Below are positions 1-10,345 of a DNA stretch of 64,000 nt, piece by piece (position 1 is the stretch's first letter; every line of letters begins with the position of its first letter). The stretch is from Prescottella sp. R16. Its GTDB lineage: Bacteria > Actinomycetota > Actinomycetes > Mycobacteriales > Mycobacteriaceae. The position numbers were made by a program, and so were the translations under genes. Where the stretch lies: positions 3,472,001 to 3,536,000 of the forward strand of contig NZ_CP130943.1 in assembly GCF_030656875.1 (NCBI RefSeq), read 5' to 3'. The notes below the pieces were generated by a model. The model ran no database searches, was not told the DNA's origin, and saw only the letters and a list, made by a program, of their open reading frames with translations.

Positions 1-21
1 TGATCCGGCACCCATACGAAA

Positions 22-62
22 ACGAGAGGACCCCCGGACTGTTCGTCCGGGGGTCCTCTCGT
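22..62 (-). terminator. Intrinsic terminator after groEL1
   Basis: Perfect 18-bp inverted repeat (arms 22-39 and 45-62, loop 40-44) with a GC-rich stem. On the minus strand the stem is followed by a T run (complement of the A run at 19-22). It begins 22 bases past the groEL1 stop, so it should end the groES-groEL1 transcript. Confidence 0.9.
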
Positions 63-83
63 ATGCGGTTGCTACCGGAAACG

Positions 84-1781
<1,698 letters not shown>

Positions 1782-2084
1782 TTACTTGGCGACGACGGCC
1801 AGCACGTCGCGAGCCGACAGGATCAGGTACTCCTGGCCGGCGTACTTGATCTCGGTTCCGCCGTACTTGCTGTAGATGACGGTGTCGCCTTCCTGGACGT
1901 CCAGCGGAATGCGCTTCTCGCCGTCCTCGTCCCAGCGACCCGGTCCAACTGCGACGACGGTGCCCTCCTGGGGCTTCTCCTTCGCCGTGTCGGGAATGAC
2001 CAGGCCGGAGGCAGTCGTCGTCTCGGCCTCGTTGGCCTGGACGAGGATCTTGTCCTCGAGCGGCTTGATGTTCACGCTCGCCAC
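1782..2084 (-). CDS. groES: 10 kDa co-chaperonin GroES
   Basis: Heptameric lid of the GroEL folding chamber, 100 aa, the usual family length. The sequence shows the typical [11 protein letters not shown] start and the mobile loop region ([19 protein letters not shown]) that contacts GroEL. It is the first gene of the groES-groEL1 operon and sits downstream of a CIRCE operator and a sigma-A-like promoter, so heat induction through HrcA is expected. Confidence 0.97.
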   Translation of the reverse strand: MASVNIKPLEDKILVQANEAETTTASGLVIPDTAKEKPQEGTVVAVGPGRWDEDGEKRIPLDVQEGDTVIYSKYGGTEIKYAGQEYLILSARDVLAVVAK

Positions 2085-2211
2085 GATGAGCCCTCCACTT
2101 TCAGGGGTTTCGTTGGGCCCGAGGCTGTTCCCCGGACCACGATCAGTTAGTCACCACGGTGACTCCTCACGAGCCCCGTCGTCGCGGGTGCCGGGACTCG
2201 CTCAGCGTCGA

Positions 2212-2238
2212 CTAGCACTCTATACATGCGAGTGCCAG
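2212..2238 (-). promoter_or_regulatory. CIRCE operator (HrcA site) of groES-groEL1
   Basis: The inverted repeat CTAGCACTC, 9 bases, GAGTGCCAG fits the CIRCE consensus (TTAGCACTC-N9-GAGTGCTAA) with two arm changes. It lies 128 bases upstream of the groES start and overlaps the predicted -10 element, which is the expected arrangement for repression by HrcA. Confidence 0.9.
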
Positions 2239-2245
2239 CACTCAA
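2217..2245 (-). promoter_or_regulatory. Predicted groES promoter overlapping CIRCE
   Basis: Reading the minus strand, TTGAGT (2245-2240) and TAGAGT (2222-2217) are separated by 17 bases, a good sigma-A-type -35/-10 pair. The -10 lies inside the CIRCE left arm, so HrcA would block RNA polymerase directly. Predicted transcription start is near 2210, giving a leader of about 126 bases. Confidence 0.6.
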
Positions 2246-2312
2246 GGGCAGAGCCCCGTGTCGCGCGGGCCGGATACGCTGCGTCGACTCGTCCGGTGGC
2301 AGAGGGGGTTCG

Positions 2313-3302
2313 ATGAGGGGTGCGGTCACGTTCCGATGGCTCGCGACGGCGGTCGGGGCGGCCGGTCTCGTGTCCGGGGTCGTCGCGCTCGTCGCGTTTC
2401 GGTCCGGGGCCGCGACGAACGCGGTGATCGTGACGGCGTCGTTCGCACCGGCCCTGCTGGCGGTGACGGTGCTCGGTTTTCTCGTCACCGCGGCGGCCCG
2501 CCGCCGGCTGCTCGCCGGGGCGTCGGCGCTGGTGCTCGTGCTGGGCGGGTGGGCGTTGGGCCCGTTGTGGATCGGGGGTGCGACCGGCGTCGACGCCCCC
2601 GTGGACGGCCCGACGGTACGGGTGATGCAGTCCAATCTCATGGTGGGGTCGGCGGATCCGGACGCATTCGTGCGGACGGTGCGCGACCGGGACGTGGACG
2701 TGGTGACCGTCCAGGAGCTGACGGAGCCTGCGGTGGACGCACTGCGGGACGCCGGGCTCGAGGACGTGCTGCCGTACACGGTGCTCGAGCCACGGTCCGG
2801 CGGCAACGGCGGCGGCATCTACAGCCGGCTGCCGCTGTCGAACGGGCGACTCGTGGAGACGATGGCCCTGACGAACCTGGTGGTGGACGTCGACGCGGGC
2901 CTGCCCGAACCGGTGGTGCTCTACGACGTGCACCCGGTCCCCGCCTACGCGGCCCCGGCCGAGCACTGGACCGCGGACTTCGACGCGCTGCGCGCCGAAC
3001 TCGACGCGGCGGCCGTCCGCGACAACGTGATCGTCAGCGGCGACTTCAACGCCACCTACACGCACCGCAAGTTCCGGGATCTGCGCAGCGGCGGCTACGT
3101 CGACGCCGCGGACCTCCTCGGGGCCGGAATCCTGCCGACGTATCCGACAGACAAGCGGTACCCGGCCGTCGTCGGCATCGACCACGTCCTCACCAAGGGT
3201 GCCCAGGCGACGTCGCTCGAACGAATCGACGTGGTGGGCTCCGATCACCACGGGCTGATCGCCGACGTGCAGTTGCAGGCATCCCGTCCGGATACGGAGT
3301 GA
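2313..3302 (+). CDS. Membrane-anchored endonuclease/exonuclease/phosphatase family protein
   Basis: A 329-aa protein with three hydrophobic N-terminal helices (about residues 7-30, 33-55, 60-80) followed by an EEP (DNase I-like) metal-dependent phosphoesterase domain. Visible EEP signatures are the metal-binding QSN and QEL segments, GGGIYSRLPL, SGDFNAT and the C-terminal GIDHVL and SDHHGL motifs with catalytic Asp/His. The catalytic domain is predicted to face outside the cell. The substrate (nucleic acid or phospho-lipid) cannot be told from sequence. Start ATG 2313 is preceded by AGAGGGGG; an in-frame ATG at 2226 lies within the CIRCE region and is unlikely. It is transcribed divergently from groES and probably in operon with the next gene (7-base gap). 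Confidence 0.85.
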   Translation: MRGAVTFRWLATAVGAAGLVSGVVALVAFRSGAATNAVIVTASFAPALLAVTVLGFLVTAAARRRLLAGASALVLVLGGWALGPLWIGGATGVDAPVDGPTVRVMQSNLMVGSADPDAFVRTVRDRDVDVVTVQELTEPAVDALRDAGLEDVLPYTVLEPRSGGNGGGIYSRLPLSNGRLVETMALTNLVVDVDAGLPEPVVLYDVHPVPAYAAPAEHWTADFDALRAELDAAAVRDNVIVSGDFNATYTHRKFRDLRSGGYVDAADLLGAGILPTYPTDKRYPAVVGIDHVLTKGAQATSLERIDVVGSDHHGLIADVQLQASRPDTE

Positions 3303-3309
3303 CGCAACG

Positions 3310-3801
3310 ATGTTCGACGCGATGTTCCCAGACCGGCTGACCTGGCAGTACATGCTGTCGGACAACGGCTTCGAGGTTCTCGACGACCCTGGATTCGACG
3401 CCCCACCGGCATGGGTGGATGCCGTCGCGTCGGTGGCTCGAGATCTGCGGTGCCTGCGTCACGGACGTGACGTCCGCGTCGACCGTCTGGTGTGGGAGTT
3501 CTCGATCACCACGGACTACGCGGTCCTCGTCGGATGGCAGAAAGGTGGTGGTCTCGGCGGATTCGGTATCGGCGAAAACATGCCGATGGACGCTGCATTT
3601 CCCGAGGCCGCCGCCTGGACGGCGGACATCGTGCAGACGGAGCTGGCCGGGTACGAGTTCGTGCAGTGGCCGTCACGTGGCCGACACCTGTTGATTCCGA
3701 AGGTCCTCGACGGTGTGCCCTCGTGGGCCGATCCGCACACCGGCACTGCCGTGGCCACAATCGGAGCACTCTGTTCCGGACGCCCCTCGAACTTGCCGTG
3801 A
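3310..3801 (+). CDS. Hypothetical protein, no recognised domain
   Basis: A 163-aa acidic cytosolic protein rich in Trp and aromatic residues, with no signal peptide, membrane segment or motif I recognise. It has a Gly-rich segment (KGGGLGGFGIGEN, about residues 79-91) in the middle. The start lies 7 bases after the previous stop with GGAGTGA upstream, so it is probably translationally linked to the EEP-family gene. Base composition is slightly less GC-rich than its neighbours. Reality of the gene is supported by the operon-like spacing and a sensible start; function is unknown. Confidence 0.6.
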   Translation: MFDAMFPDRLTWQYMLSDNGFEVLDDPGFDAPPAWVDAVASVARDLRCLRHGRDVRVDRLVWEFSITTDYAVLVGWQKGGGLGGFGIGENMPMDAAFPEAAAWTADIVQTELAGYEFVQWPSRGRHLLIPKVLDGVPSWADPHTGTAVATIGALCSGRPSNLP

Positions 3802-3803
3802 AC

Positions 3804-3842
3804 GTGACACTTACACCTCATCTGTCACATACAGTGTGCGCG
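3804..3842 (+). promoter_or_regulatory. Candidate promoter/operator of metallophosphoesterase gene
   Basis: A -10-like TACAGT (3830-3835) lies 7 bases before an in-frame GTG at 3842, which would give a leaderless mRNA. GTGACA (3804-3809) and TGTCAC (3823-3828) form a 6-bp inverted repeat spaced by 13 bases just upstream and could be an operator. No clear -35 box is seen. Confidence 0.35.
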
Positions 3843-3865
3843 TGGGTGAACAGCAGACGAACGGA

Positions 3866-5590
3866 ATGAATCGGCGCACCTTCTTCGGCGCGGCGGGGGT
3901 CGGGGCGCTGGGAATCGCGGGTCTCCCGCTCGTCGGGGGCCGGTCCTGGAGTCCGCTCGTGGGGCGGGCGCAGGCGGCGCCGCTGCCGGCGTCGATCGCG
4001 GGCACCACCCTCGAATCCGTCGCGGTCCCGCTCGGGTCGAGCGGCTACCGTCGACTCACCGCGGGCCCGGGGTGGCCGCTCGTCGTGCGGAACGATCTGG
4101 CGGAGGCCCGCTCCGGTCGCGAGGACCGGCGTACCGCGCTGGCCTCGGTGGTCCAGCTCACCGACGTCCACATGCTCGACGCCCAGTCACCGGTGCGCTT
4201 CGAGTACGTCCATCCTTTCCAGGGCGCCGCGCACCGGCCGCAGGAAACCATGACCGCGCAGGGCCTGATCTCCCTGATCCAGCGGGTGAACTCGCTCCGC
4301 AAGGGGCCGCACACCCAGCGCGACTTCGATGCGGTGATCACGACCGGCGACAACACCGACAACAAGGAGTTCGCCGAGCTCGGCTGGTTCCTCACCGCCT
4401 TCAACGGCGGCACCCTCACCCCGAACACCGGTGATCCCACCCGGTACGAGGGGGTGCAGAACTCCGGTGCCGGGCTGTACTGGAACCCGGAGTCCTCGAT
4501 CCGGGACATCTACAAGCAGGCCGGATTCCCGGAGATCCCCGGCCTGCTCGAGGCGGCGCTCCGGCCCGTCACGAGCCCGGGCCTGAACACCAAGTGGTAC
4601 TGCGTCTTCGGCAACCACGACGATTCCGTCGAGGGCACGCTCCCGAGCGGGATCCCGTTCCTCGAGCAGATGTACACGGGCGACAAGAAGTTCGAGGTGC
4701 CGGACTCGTCCGATCAGGCGGCACGCATCTCGAGCGCGCTCAGTTCCGATCCGACGGCGGTGCTCAATCTGCTGTCGGCGATCACCACCCCGCCGCGCAC
4801 CGTCACCGCCGACGCGAGCCGGAAGCCGTTCACGCCGCGCGAGTTCATCGCCGCCCACCTCGATCCCGCCAACACCGGTCCCGGCCCGGTCGGACACGGG
4901 TTCGCCCCCGACGCCGACGAGAGCGGAATCGGTTACTACACCTTCGAGATCGCACCCGGCGTGATCGGGATCAGCATGGATTCGACCAACCGCGCCGGCC
5001 TCGTCGACGGCTCGCTCGGCGAGGAACAGTTCCGGTGGATCGAGCAGACGCTGCTGGCCGGCAGCAGCACGTACTACGACACGAACGGTGCCCGGATCGA
5101 CCAGTCCCGCACCGACACCTACTTCGTGCTGTTCAGCCACCACACCAGCACGACGATGGCGAACGTTCTCCCCGACCCCGAGCGCCCGCTCGAGCCGCGG
5201 ATCAAGGGCGCCCAGCTCGTCGACCTGCTGCACCGCTTCCCGAATGTCCTCGCCTGGATCAACGGCCACACCCACGAGAACCGGATCACGCCGCAGGTCG
5301 GGAAGACCCCCGAGCAAAGCTTCTGGGAGATCAACACCGCCTCGCACATCGACTTTCCGCAGCAGGGCCGGATCATCGAGGTCGTCGACAACAAGGACGG
5401 GACGGTGTCGCTGCTGACGACGCTCATCGAAGCCGACAGCCCGCACCAGGTCGGCTACGACGACTTCTCCCCCGCGGGTCTGGCCTCGATGTACCGGGAG
5501 TTCTCGTTCAACGACATCCACGCCGACCCCAAGCTGCTCGGTGAATCCGTCGACCACAACGTGGAGCTGGTGCTGGCGACGCTGCGCTGA
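3866..5590 (+). CDS. Tat-exported calcineurin-like metallophosphoesterase (TIGR03767-type)
   Basis: 574-aa dinuclear-metal phosphoesterase, predicted to be exported by the Tat system. The N terminus MNRRTFFGAAG followed by a hydrophobic stretch and a RAQA-A cleavage site (about residue 38) is a classic twin-arginine signal. The catalytic domain shows the family metal motifs in order: D100-x-H102 (LTDVH), GDN (about 160), GNHD (about 249), SHH and GHTH (about 466). Large insertions between motifs match the actinobacterial TIGR03767 group. The natural substrate is unknown; phosphodiesters or phosphate scavenging are possible. The start could instead be the leaderless GTG at 3842, adding eight residues; the Tat motif fits either. 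Confidence 0.85.
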   Translation: MNRRTFFGAAGVGALGIAGLPLVGGRSWSPLVGRAQAAPLPASIAGTTLESVAVPLGSSGYRRLTAGPGWPLVVRNDLAEARSGREDRRTALASVVQLTDVHMLDAQSPVRFEYVHPFQGAAHRPQETMTAQGLISLIQRVNSLRKGPHTQRDFDAVITTGDNTDNKEFAELGWFLTAFNGGTLTPNTGDPTRYEGVQNSGAGLYWNPESSIRDIYKQAGFPEIPGLLEAALRPVTSPGLNTKWYCVFGNHDDSVEGTLPSGIPFLEQMYTGDKKFEVPDSSDQAARISSALSSDPTAVLNLLSAITTPPRTVTADASRKPFTPREFIAAHLDPANTGPGPVGHGFAPDADESGIGYYTFEIAPGVIGISMDSTNRAGLVDGSLGEEQFRWIEQTLLAGSSTYYDTNGARIDQSRTDTYFVLFSHHTSTTMANVLPDPERPLEPRIKGAQLVDLLHRFPNVLAWINGHTHENRITPQVGKTPEQSFWEINTASHIDFPQQGRIIEVVDNKDGTVSLLTTLIEADSPHQVGYDDFSPAGLASMYREFSFNDIHADPKLLGESVDHNVELVLATLR

Positions 5591-5595
5591 CCCCG

Positions 5596-6141
5596 TCAGT
5601 CGGGGGCGTCCCTGTGCCGGCGTGCCCGGCCCCATTTTCCTGCGGCGACGAGCAACCGGACACCGACCGCGAGCATCACGAGGTTGCCCACCATCATCGC
5701 GGTCGTGAGCAGCCGGGCCGCCTGGTCGGCTGCGGTGATGTCGCCGAAGCCGACGGTGGCGAACACCGTGACGGTGAAGTACAGCGCGTCGATACGGGTC
5801 AGCGATTGTGTGAACGCCGCCGGATCCGCCTGCCCGAGCACGAACACCGCGGTCGCCGAGCCCAGCAGGTAGGCCGGGACCGTCACCGCGAGCGCTTCGG
5901 CAGCACGCAGTCCCGGGACCGGTGACCGGAGGATGCGCCACACCTGCCACCCGCACAGCGCGACGACGAAGATCGCCCCGCCGACGAGGAACGCGACCGC
6001 ACCCGCGTCGGCCAGTTCGCCCATCGGCAGCACGAAGTAGGCGAGCAACAGCAGGGAGACGGTCAGGAGCGGGCGCAGCAGTGCGCGGAGGAGCATGTGC
6101 CGGGACGCCCGGGGCCGCTCCGGGTCGTCGTGATCCGCCAT
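5596..6141 (-). CDS. Potassium channel family protein
   Basis: 181-aa integral membrane protein with predicted helices at about 22-40, 47-70, 82-104 and 143-165 and a pore loop before the last helix. The loop carries TVGFGD (129-134), the K+ selectivity filter signature. There is no cytoplasmic RCK/TrkA domain, so it is a minimal channel subunit expected to form a tetramer. I chose ATG 6141, which has GGAGGC upstream; the longer in-frame extension to 6285 reads as noncoding. It ends convergently only 5 bases from the metallophosphoesterase stop, so no room exists for a separate terminator. Confidence 0.85.
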   Translation of the reverse strand: MADHDDPERPRASRHMLLRALLRPLLTVSLLLLAYFVLPMGELADAGAVAFLVGGAIFVVALCGWQVWRILRSPVPGLRAAEALAVTVPAYLLGSATAVFVLGQADPAAFTQSLTRIDALYFTVTVFATVGFGDITAADQAARLLTTAMMVGNLVMLAVGVRLLVAAGKWGRARRHRDAPD

Positions 6142-6336
6142 CGCTGCCGCCTCCGTCCTCGCTCCCCGACCGCCGCACGTCTCGTCACCTGGGGCGACGA
6201 CTCCCGACCGCGCGTCCGCCGACGATGTTCGGTAACGTTCGCATAACGACGCGGCCGGCGGGCGTGAATCCATCCAGTTTCCCACGCCGTCCGACGCCGG
6301 ACCGGGAACGACCCGGCCGCCAGAAGGGGGTGAACC

Positions 6337-7701
6337 ATGCGCAGCTCACTCGGAATCTCCACGGGAGCGTCCGGGGTGTGCGCAGCGCTCGTCACCACCG
6401 ACGAGACGGGCACACAGTCGGTCGAGTACCGCACCATGTCCGCCGACCTGGGCACCCATTCGGACATCGGCGGTCTCGCCCTGTCTGCGATCGGCCTGAT
6501 GACGACACAGGTCCCCGATTCCCGGGTCGAGCCCGAGTCGATCGCCGTCGCGTACCGCACCGACACCGAGGCCGCCGCGGTCCGTGCCGCCGCGAAGAAC
6601 CAGCGGCGCGTCATCCGCCTCGTACCCGAGATCGACGCGACACTCGAATACCTGCGCGACACCGGTCTCGTGGACCGCTACGGGCACATCGCCCTCGCCG
6701 ATCTCGGCGCATCCGGCCTGACCGTCACCGTCGTCGACCCGGCCGACGGAACGGTCTCGGTGCGCGAGCGCACCACCGGCATCGGCGGCGACACCGCGTC
6801 CGAGCACACCGTGAGCCGAATCGCTTCCCGTGCAGCAGCATTCGTTCGGTCGACCACCGAACGCAGCCTCCGTGCTCCCGAAGCCCTGGTGCTCGTCGGC
6901 GGCGGCGCGAACACCCCCGGTCTGGCTGCGGCCCTCGACGCGGCCGTCGGCACCGTGCCGGTCGTCACCGTCGACGAACCGGAGGCCGCGACCGCCAAGG
7001 GCGCCGCCCTGCTCGCAGGATCCACGGAACACCAGCACTTCCCGGCCGTCACCGGGAGCAGGTCCCGCATGTCCGCCGCCGTCATCGGCAGCCTGGCGAT
7101 CGGCGCGCTGCTACTCGGGTACGGGGTCAAGGAGATGATCCCGAGCGTTCCCGAAAACTTTTCCCCTACCGGCAGTCTCGTCGACACCCCGGAGGTCGTG
7201 ACCGAACTGCCGCCGCCCCCGCAGTCGCCGGGCCCGGAACCCGAACGAACGTACATTCCCACCGGGGACCCGTCGCCGACCTCGTCGTGGCAGCCACCGA
7301 ACGGGCAATGGCCACCCACGACGTACCACTACCCGACCACGACGTACAGCTACCCGACCACGACCGAGCCGACCACCACCACACCGTCGACGGAACCGTC
7401 GACCACCACCACACCGTCCCCGACGGGGTCCACCGAGTCGCCGGCACCCTCGAGCACCACGAAGAATCCACTGCCCTGGATCCCCCCGAAGTGGCCCGAA
7501 CTGCCCACGTGGCTCCCGGAAATGCCGCCGCACAACGGTTTCGCGACCCCGGATGCGCCGACACCCGAACCGGCGCCGCCGTCCGCGCCGACCGACACGA
7601 CGCCGGGGGCAGAACCCGCCCCGGCGGACACCGGCTCCGCGGAGGTCAGGAAGAAACCTGACTCACCGACACCGGCAGTCCCGGATTCGTCGCCGCGGTG
7701 A
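6337..7701 (+). CDS. Hsp70/actin-like membrane protein with Pro/Thr-rich tail
   Basis: 454 aa. Residues 1-230 look like a degenerate Hsp70/actin-type ATPase fold: an N-terminal LGISTG phosphate-like loop, a second phosphate-like segment [16 protein letters not shown] (119-134) and the adenosine-type motif [13 protein letters not shown] (184-196). A single membrane helix follows (about 246-263), then a tail of about 180 residues dominated by Pro, Thr and Ser. Because the tail has no domain and looks like a cell-wall-spanning segment, the ATPase-like part is predicted cytosolic and the tail outside. The canonical Hsp70 catalytic residues are not all evident. Similar proteins occur in mycolata without known function. 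RBS AAGGGGGTGA precedes ATG 6337. The 3' end overlaps convergent tsaD by 56 bases. Confidence 0.75.
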   Translation: MRSSLGISTGASGVCAALVTTDETGTQSVEYRTMSADLGTHSDIGGLALSAIGLMTTQVPDSRVEPESIAVAYRTDTEAAAVRAAAKNQRRVIRLVPEIDATLEYLRDTGLVDRYGHIALADLGASGLTVTVVDPADGTVSVRERTTGIGGDTASEHTVSRIASRAAAFVRSTTERSLRAPEALVLVGGGANTPGLAAALDAAVGTVPVVTVDEPEAATAKGAALLAGSTEHQHFPAVTGSRSRMSAAVIGSLAIGALLLGYGVKEMIPSVPENFSPTGSLVDTPEVVTELPPPPQSPGPEPERTYIPTGDPSPTSSWQPPNGQWPPTTYHYPTTTYSYPTTTEPTTTTPSTEPSTTTTPSPTGSTESPAPSSTTKNPLPWIPPKWPELPTWLPEMPPHNGFATPDAPTPEPAPPSAPTDTTPGAEPAPADTGSAEVRKKPDSPTPAVPDSSPR

Positions 7702-8686
7702 GCTGCGACGGCTGAGCACCGCCCGCGATGAGGTGGGCACCGAGCGCCGCGATCATCACACCGTTGTCGGTGCACAGCCTCGGCCGCGGCACGCGGAGCG
7801 TAATTCCTGCTGCGGCGCACCGCTCTTCGGCGAGCGATCGGATCCGCGAGTTCGCGGTGGCACCGCCACCGAGGACGAGGGTGTCGACGCCCACGTCGCG
7901 GGCGGCGCGCACGGCCTTCATGGTGAGCACGTCCGCGACGGACTCCTGGAATCCGGCCGCGACATCCGCAACGGGAACCTCTTCCCCGGCACGCTGTTTC
8001 GCCTCGACGTACCGTGCGACCGCGGTCTTGAGGCCCGAGAACGAGAAATCGTGCCGGGCGTCGCGCGGCCCGGTCATGCCGCGCGGGAACACGATCGCGT
8101 CGCAGTCCCCCCGCTGCGCGAGCTTGTCCAGTGCGGGCCCGCCGGGGAATCCGAGACCCAGCAGGCGGGCGACCTTGTCGAACGCTTCACCGGCGGCGTC
8201 GTCGACCGTCGTGCCGAGTTCCACGATCGGCTTGCGTCCCAGTTCCTCGACGTGCAGCAGGTGCGTGTGCCCGCCCGAAACCAGCAGCGCGACGCACGGC
8301 GGCATCGGGCCGTGCTCGATGGTGTCGACCGCAACGTGTCCGCCGAGATGGTTGATCGCGTAGAACGGCACACCCCACGCTGCGGCGTACGCCTTGGCAG
8401 CGGCCACACCGACGAGCAGCGCGCCCGCGAGACCCGGTCCGATCGTGACGCAGACGGCGTCCGGGCGGTCGATACCGGCGGTGGCCAGGGCCCGTCGCAT
8501 CGTCGGCACGATCGCCTCGAGATGTGCCCGCGACGCCACCTCGGGGACGACGCCGCCGTAGCGGGCGTGCTGGTCGACACTCGACGCCACCTCGTCGGCG
8601 AGCAGTTCGCAGCTGCCGTCGTCGAGCCGCCGGACGATACCGACACCGGTCTCGTCGCACGAACTCTCGATGCCCATCACGATCAT
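7646..8686 (-). CDS. tsaD: tRNA N6-threonylcarbamoyladenosine synthase TsaD
   Basis: 346-aa ASKHA-fold enzyme that transfers the threonylcarbamoyl group to A37 of ANN-decoding tRNAs, in complex with TsaB and TsaE (both encoded upstream). Visible features are [10 protein letters not shown] at the start, the metal-binding INHLGGH histidines (about 111 and 115), SGGHTHL and the nucleotide-binding [15 protein letters not shown] 8686 is preceded by AAGGAG at ideal spacing; that box overlaps the rimI stop codon, so translation is coupled. The stop lies inside the 3' end of the convergent Hsp70-like gene. Confidence 0.97.
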   Translation of the reverse strand: MIVMGIESSCDETGVGIVRRLDDGSCELLADEVASSVDQHARYGGVVPEVASRAHLEAIVPTMRRALATAGIDRPDAVCVTIGPGLAGALLVGVAAAKAYAAAWGVPFYAINHLGGHVAVDTIEHGPMPPCVALLVSGGHTHLLHVEELGRKPIVELGTTVDDAAGEAFDKVARLLGLGFPGGPALDKLAQRGDCDAIVFPRGMTGPRDARHDFSFSGLKTAVARYVEAKQRAGEEVPVADVAAGFQESVADVLTMKAVRAARDVGVDTLVLGGGATANSRIRSLAEERCAAAGITLRVPRPRLCTDNGVMIAALGAHLIAGGAQPSQLTAATNPGLPVSVSQVSS

Positions 8687-8691
8687 GGCCG

Positions 8692-9162
8692 TCACTCCTT
8701 GCCTGGCGCCGGGCGACGCATCGTGAACGCGTCCGCGCCGCTCGGCTGGTAGTACCGCTTGCGGGTACCGACGATCTCGAATCCCTCACGCTCGTACAGG
8801 GCGATCGCAGGGGTGTTGTCGGTACGAACCTCGAGGAACACCGGTCCGCCCCAGCCGTCCGCGACCCGCAGCAGTTCGTCGAGCAGCGCCCCACCGATAC
8901 CGCCGCGCTGCGCTGCCGGGTCGACGCCGATGGTGTGGACCTCGGACTCGGGCGTGATGCTCGTGCCGAGCAGGGCGACGCCCGCGTACCCGATCAGGGT
9001 GTCGGCGTCGTCGCGCGCAGTGAAGTAGCGGTTGTGGCCGCCGGCCAGTTCGGACCGGAACGCGTGCGCGCTCCACGGGTCGTCGCCGGGGAAGAGGACC
9101 TGCTCGAGGTCGGCGCAGCGGTCGGCGTCGGCGTCGGTCATCGCGACGATACGCACACTCAT
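8692..9162 (-). CDS. rimI: Ribosomal protein S18-alanine N-acetyltransferase-like RimI
   Basis: 156-aa GNAT-fold N-acetyltransferase, expected to acetylate protein N termini (S18 in enteric bacteria; broader in actinobacteria) with acetyl-CoA. The acetyl-CoA pyrophosphate loop is visible as Q-R-G-G-I-G-G, and the C-terminal [18 protein letters not shown] is typical of RimI. The start ATG 9162 overlaps the tsaB stop (ATGA), and the gene is followed by tsaD, the standard tsaB-rimI-tsaD order. Longer reading frames upstream are shadows. Confidence 0.93.
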   Translation of the reverse strand: MSVRIVAMTDADADRCADLEQVLFPGDDPWSAHAFRSELAGGHNRYFTARDDADTLIGYAGVALLGTSITPESEVHTIGVDPAAQRGGIGGALLDELLRVADGWGGPVFLEVRTDNTPAIALYEREGFEIVGTRKRYYQPSGADAFTMRRPAPGKE

Positions 9163-9818
9163 TTGCGGCGGTCCGCCAGTTCCACCGCGTCGGGGCGACG
9201 CAGGTACAGCGGCACCAGCGGCTCGGGTGCCGTCCCGGCCCGCAGCGCGGCCGCGGCCATCGTCACCAGCCCGGCCGGGGACGGCGTCTCCACCGGGCGT
9301 ACCGGCAGGTCGAACATGTCCACGTGCGACGCCGATCCCGCGATCACCTCGGACGGTTCCGCGTCGAGGTCGGACGGCGCGATCACGCCCGGCCCCTCGA
9401 CCCGTTCGGTGCCCGCATACCGCGCCCAGTACACCTCGCGGCGTCGGGCATCGGTGACCACCAGCAGGTTTCGTTCCCCGGCGACCGCGGTGACATCGGC
9501 GGCGATGGCGTCGAGACTGCACACCCCGTGCACGGGGACACCGAGGGCGTCACCGAACGCGGCCCCGGTCGCCATGCCCACCCGCAGGCCCGTGAACGGT
9601 CCCGGACCGACCCCGACGACGACCGCGTCGAGATCCGCCGGGGTGTACCCGGCCTCGGTGAGGCATTCGAGGATCTGTGGGGTGAGGACCTCCGCGTGCG
9701 CGCGGGCGTCGACCGTGATCCGGGTCGCGAGCGCGCGTGGGGCACCGGCTTCCGGGTCGAGATGCACGACACCCGCGGTGACCGCGGGCGTGGAGGTGTC
9801 GAGGGCAAGCACAAGCAC
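9159..9818 (-). CDS. tsaB: tRNA t6A biosynthesis protein TsaB
   Basis: 219-aa inactive ASKHA-fold scaffold paralog of TsaD; it heterodimerises with TsaD and recruits TsaE for t6A37 synthesis. The N terminus MLVLALDTSTPAV and the GPGPFTGLRVG segment are characteristic of YeaZ/TsaB. I chose GTG 9818, 26 bases downstream of the tsaE stop, because conserved sequence begins there; an ATG at 9869 would overlap tsaE and add unrelated residues, and GTG 9812 is also possible. Confidence 0.92.
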   Translation of the reverse strand: MLVLALDTSTPAVTAGVVHLDPEAGAPRALATRITVDARAHAEVLTPQILECLTEAGYTPADLDAVVVGVGPGPFTGLRVGMATGAAFGDALGVPVHGVCSLDAIAADVTAVAGERNLLVVTDARRREVYWARYAGTERVEGPGVIAPSDLDAEPSEVIAGSASHVDMFDLPVRPVETPSPAGLVTMAAAALRAGTAPEPLVPLYLRRPDAVELADRRK

Positions 9819-9844
9819 GATGTACCAGGCTACTCGCCCGGACG

Positions 9845-10345
9845 TTACGGCGTGGACACCCACTCCCACGTCGCGGTGCGCACATCGGATTCGGGTTCGC
9901 GCCGCAGCCGCACCCGCAGGTGCCGGTCCGCCAGATGCTCGACGACACCCTCACCCCACTCGACGACGACCACCGCGCCCTCGAGGTCGGTGTCCAGGTC
10001 GAGGGCGTCGAGCTGATCGTGCAGGTCCACCGCACCGCCGCCCCCGGCCTCCCCGAGCCGGTACGCGTCGACGTGGACGAGCGAGACGGGGTCGCCGCCG
10101 TCCGGTCGGATACCGGGCCGGTGTTCGCGGGCGATGATGAACGTCGGCGACGTCACCCGCCCCTCCACACCGAGACCGGCCGCGATCCCGCGGGTCAGGG
10201 CCGTTTTGCCCGCGCCGAGCGGGCCGTCGAGCACGACGAGGTCCCCGGCGTCCAGGTGCTGTGCCAGCGTCCGGCCGAGGGCCTCGGTGTCCTCGGTGGT
10301 GGGCAGCGTCGCACTGCCGGATCCGGTACGTGTGTCAGCCGGCAT
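9845..10345 (-). CDS. tsaE: tRNA t6A biosynthesis ATPase TsaE
   Basis: 166-aa P-loop ATPase that regulates the TsaB-TsaD complex. Walker A is GPLGAGKT (41-48), followed by the TSPTF switch-like segment and a VEWGEG motif typical of YjeE/TsaE. ATG 10345 has GGGAGCGG upstream and overlaps the end of the alpha/beta hydrolase gene by 11 bases, so the two are probably translationally coupled. Confidence 0.94.
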   Translation of the reverse strand: MPADTRTGSGSATLPTTEDTEALGRTLAQHLDAGDLVVLDGPLGAGKTALTRGIAAGLGVEGRVTSPTFIIAREHRPGIRPDGGDPVSLVHVDAYRLGEAGGGGAVDLHDQLDALDLDTDLEGAVVVVEWGEGVVEHLADRHLRVRLRREPESDVRTATWEWVSTP

